Source of the DNA: Promethearchaeota archaeon
GTDB lineage: Archaea; Asgardarchaeota; Lokiarchaeia; Sigyniarchaeales; SOKP01
Direction of reading: 5' to 3'
Length of the DNA stretch: 6,113 nucleotides
Assembly: GCA_019058135.1 (NCBI GenBank)
Contig: JAHLWE010000277.1
Span: 1 to 6,113 of the forward strand
The number at the start of each line of letters is the position of its first letter. The first letter of the stretch is position 1. The position numbers and the translations under genes were made by a program. Under the pieces are notes generated by a model that was not told the origin of the DNA, did no database searches, and saw nothing but the letters and a program-made list of their open reading frames with translations. This document shows, piece after piece, positions 5,070-6,113 of this stretch.

Positions 5070-6113
5070 TTATTTTAAAATATCAATAAATCGTTTCCTA
5101 TATTTTTTTATTTTTTGACCATATTCATATAATGCTAAATAAGATTTTGCTGCCCTTTGAATTGTCGGATATACTAAAAAATCATTTTCCTTAAGCATTT
5201 TGTAGAATATTTGCCGATCCTTATCAGGATATTCATGTAAAATTATTATCAGGATTTTATTAAGAGAACGCACATAATCCTTAATTCTAATTAAATTTTT
5301 AAAATAGCCTTGGAACCATTGTCCGCCAAATTTTCCGGGTGTATCAGTTTCTATTATTACCAAATCTATGTTTTCTGAAATGGCAACCTTACAAATTTCA
5401 TAAAATGCATCAATATAAGTAATCCACGGTAAATCTAACGGATTAGAATAGGAACCTACTTTTATAGGATAAATTTCCATCAATTTTTCTTTTGTTTTCC
5501 CTTCAAATAGCGGCATATTTAAACCTAATTTGGTTAAGCTATCTGTAGCAAGAATCCCGAATCCTCCAGACCATAAAATCACCAAAGTATTTTTGCCCTT
5601 AGGAAATATGAGTTCCTTATTCAATTTTTCTTGATTTCTTTTATCACTAAAAAAATGATTGAACATGTACGCATAATCAATCATTTGTTCTAAGGATGTT
5701 TCTACCTCAATTGTTGGTGTTTGTTTAATAACAGCATCCCAAATATTCTCTTTTGTTGCAATTGAACCGGTATGACTTAAAACTGCAGTTTGAGAGCGTT
5801 TTGTTGTCCCTCCGTTCATGAATAAAACGGGCTTTTTCATATGTTTTAGAACACGGAATAACTTTTTTCCTTCTTCCTTATGAAATCTTGAAAATCCTTC
5901 GAAATATACACAAATAATATCAGTCTCTTCATCCTGATTGTAATATTCTAAAATATCAGATATTTGTAAATCTACACAATTTCCTATACTAGCGCCTTTA
6001 GAAAATTTAAGACCATATCTTAAAAAACCAAATTTTATGAGTTTAGTATGTAGATCACCTGAATGGAAAACACTTGCGATATTTCCACTCTCAATTGGGA
6101 ATAAAAAATGATA
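5070..6113 (-). CDS. Acyl-CoA synthetase (NDP/ADP-forming) alpha-type subunit, 5' partial
   Basis: The frame is open to the right edge: 347 residues are visible, and ATG 5840 is internal. The visible N-terminus (FPIESGNIASVFHSGDLHTK) is the start of the first succinyl-CoA-ligase-like domain, so the CoA-binding domain (roughly 140 residues) lies outside. GASIGN and CVYFEGF follow, then FMNGGTTKRSQ and SHTGSIATKENIWDA with the phospho-acceptor His114 (codon 5772-5774). The second ligase-like domain has LWSGGFGILATDSLTKLG and GSYSNPLDLPW. Known ADP-forming acetyl-CoA synthetases interconvert acyl-CoA + ADP + Pi with acid + ATP + CoA in archaeal fermentation and amino-acid or fatty-acid breakdown. 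This chain stops after the second domain, so the ATP-grasp (beta) part must come from another gene. The acid substrate is unknown. SQSG of typical members is FHSG here. Confidence 0.88.
   Translation of the reverse strand, partial: YHFLFPIESGNIASVFHSGDLHTKLIKFGFLRYGLKFSKGASIGNCVDLQISDILEYYNQDEETDIICVYFEGFSRFHKEEGKKLFRVLKHMKKPVLFMNGGTTKRSQTAVLSHTGSIATKENIWDAVIKQTPTIEVETSLEQMIDYAYMFNHFFSDKRNQEKLNKELIFPKGKNTLVILWSGGFGILATDSLTKLGLNMPLFEGKTKEKLMEIYPIKVGSYSNPLDLPWITYIDAFYEICKVAISENIDLVIIETDTPGKFGGQWFQGYFKNLIRIKDYVRSLNKILIIILHEYPDKDRQIFYKMLKENDFLVYPTIQRAAKSYLALYEYGQKIKKYRKRFIDILK

Overview
The window is AT-rich (roughly 30% GC by eye) with wide gaps between genes. It looks archaeal, possibly from a Lokiarchaeia-like (Asgard) lineage. 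Supporting signs are an ADP/NDP-forming acyl-CoA synthetase alpha-type protein, TATA-like boxes close to starts that lack a Shine-Dalgarno (probable leaderless genes), one textbook archaeal Shine-Dalgarno (GGTGA) ahead of a TTG start, and oligo-T tracts after stops. The taxonomic call is inference; there is no rRNA or other marker gene here.

Left part (1-2865), ordinary metabolic genes. A plus-strand gene entering from the left edge encodes a GlcD-type FAD-linked oxidase fused to a two-cluster ferredoxin domain. It converges on a minus-strand VOC/glyoxalase-fold gene. That gene is divergent, across a 240-bp gap, from a plus-strand nitronate monooxygenase-family FMN protein. The monooxygenase gene has a clear +1 frameshift in a run of nine A's: its last ~33 residues continue in another frame to a stop at 2863-2865.

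Middle part (2866-5007), the most unusual region. Two plus-strand paralogues (2975-3505 and 4522-5007) encode small basic proteins with a Pro-rich N-terminus and a CxxC-x46-CCxC putative zinc-binding core; I do not recognise the family. Between them is a stretch of broken gene pieces. On the minus strand lies the CoA-binding N-terminal domain of an acyl-CoA synthetase, with an in-frame TAA and a lost C-terminus. Overlapping its end by ATGA is the first ~45 residues of a TrpG/PabA glutamine amidotransferase, also truncated. On the plus strand there is a start-less coding-like scrap at 3594-3758. This looks like gene decay and fragment joining bracketed by a duplicated gene.

Right part (5070-6113). 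A minus-strand acyl-CoA synthetase (NDP-forming) alpha-type gene runs off the right edge. It keeps the succinyl-CoA-ligase-like domains and the phospho-histidine motif, and it stops without a fused ATP-grasp domain. The CoA-binding fragment in the middle is a second, separate copy of this gene type.

The oxidase, VOC protein, monooxygenase and acyl-CoA synthetase would fit small-acid/acyl-CoA catabolism, but they do not form one operon and no shared pathway can be proved from the window. No tRNA, rRNA, CRISPR array, transposase or integrase was seen.
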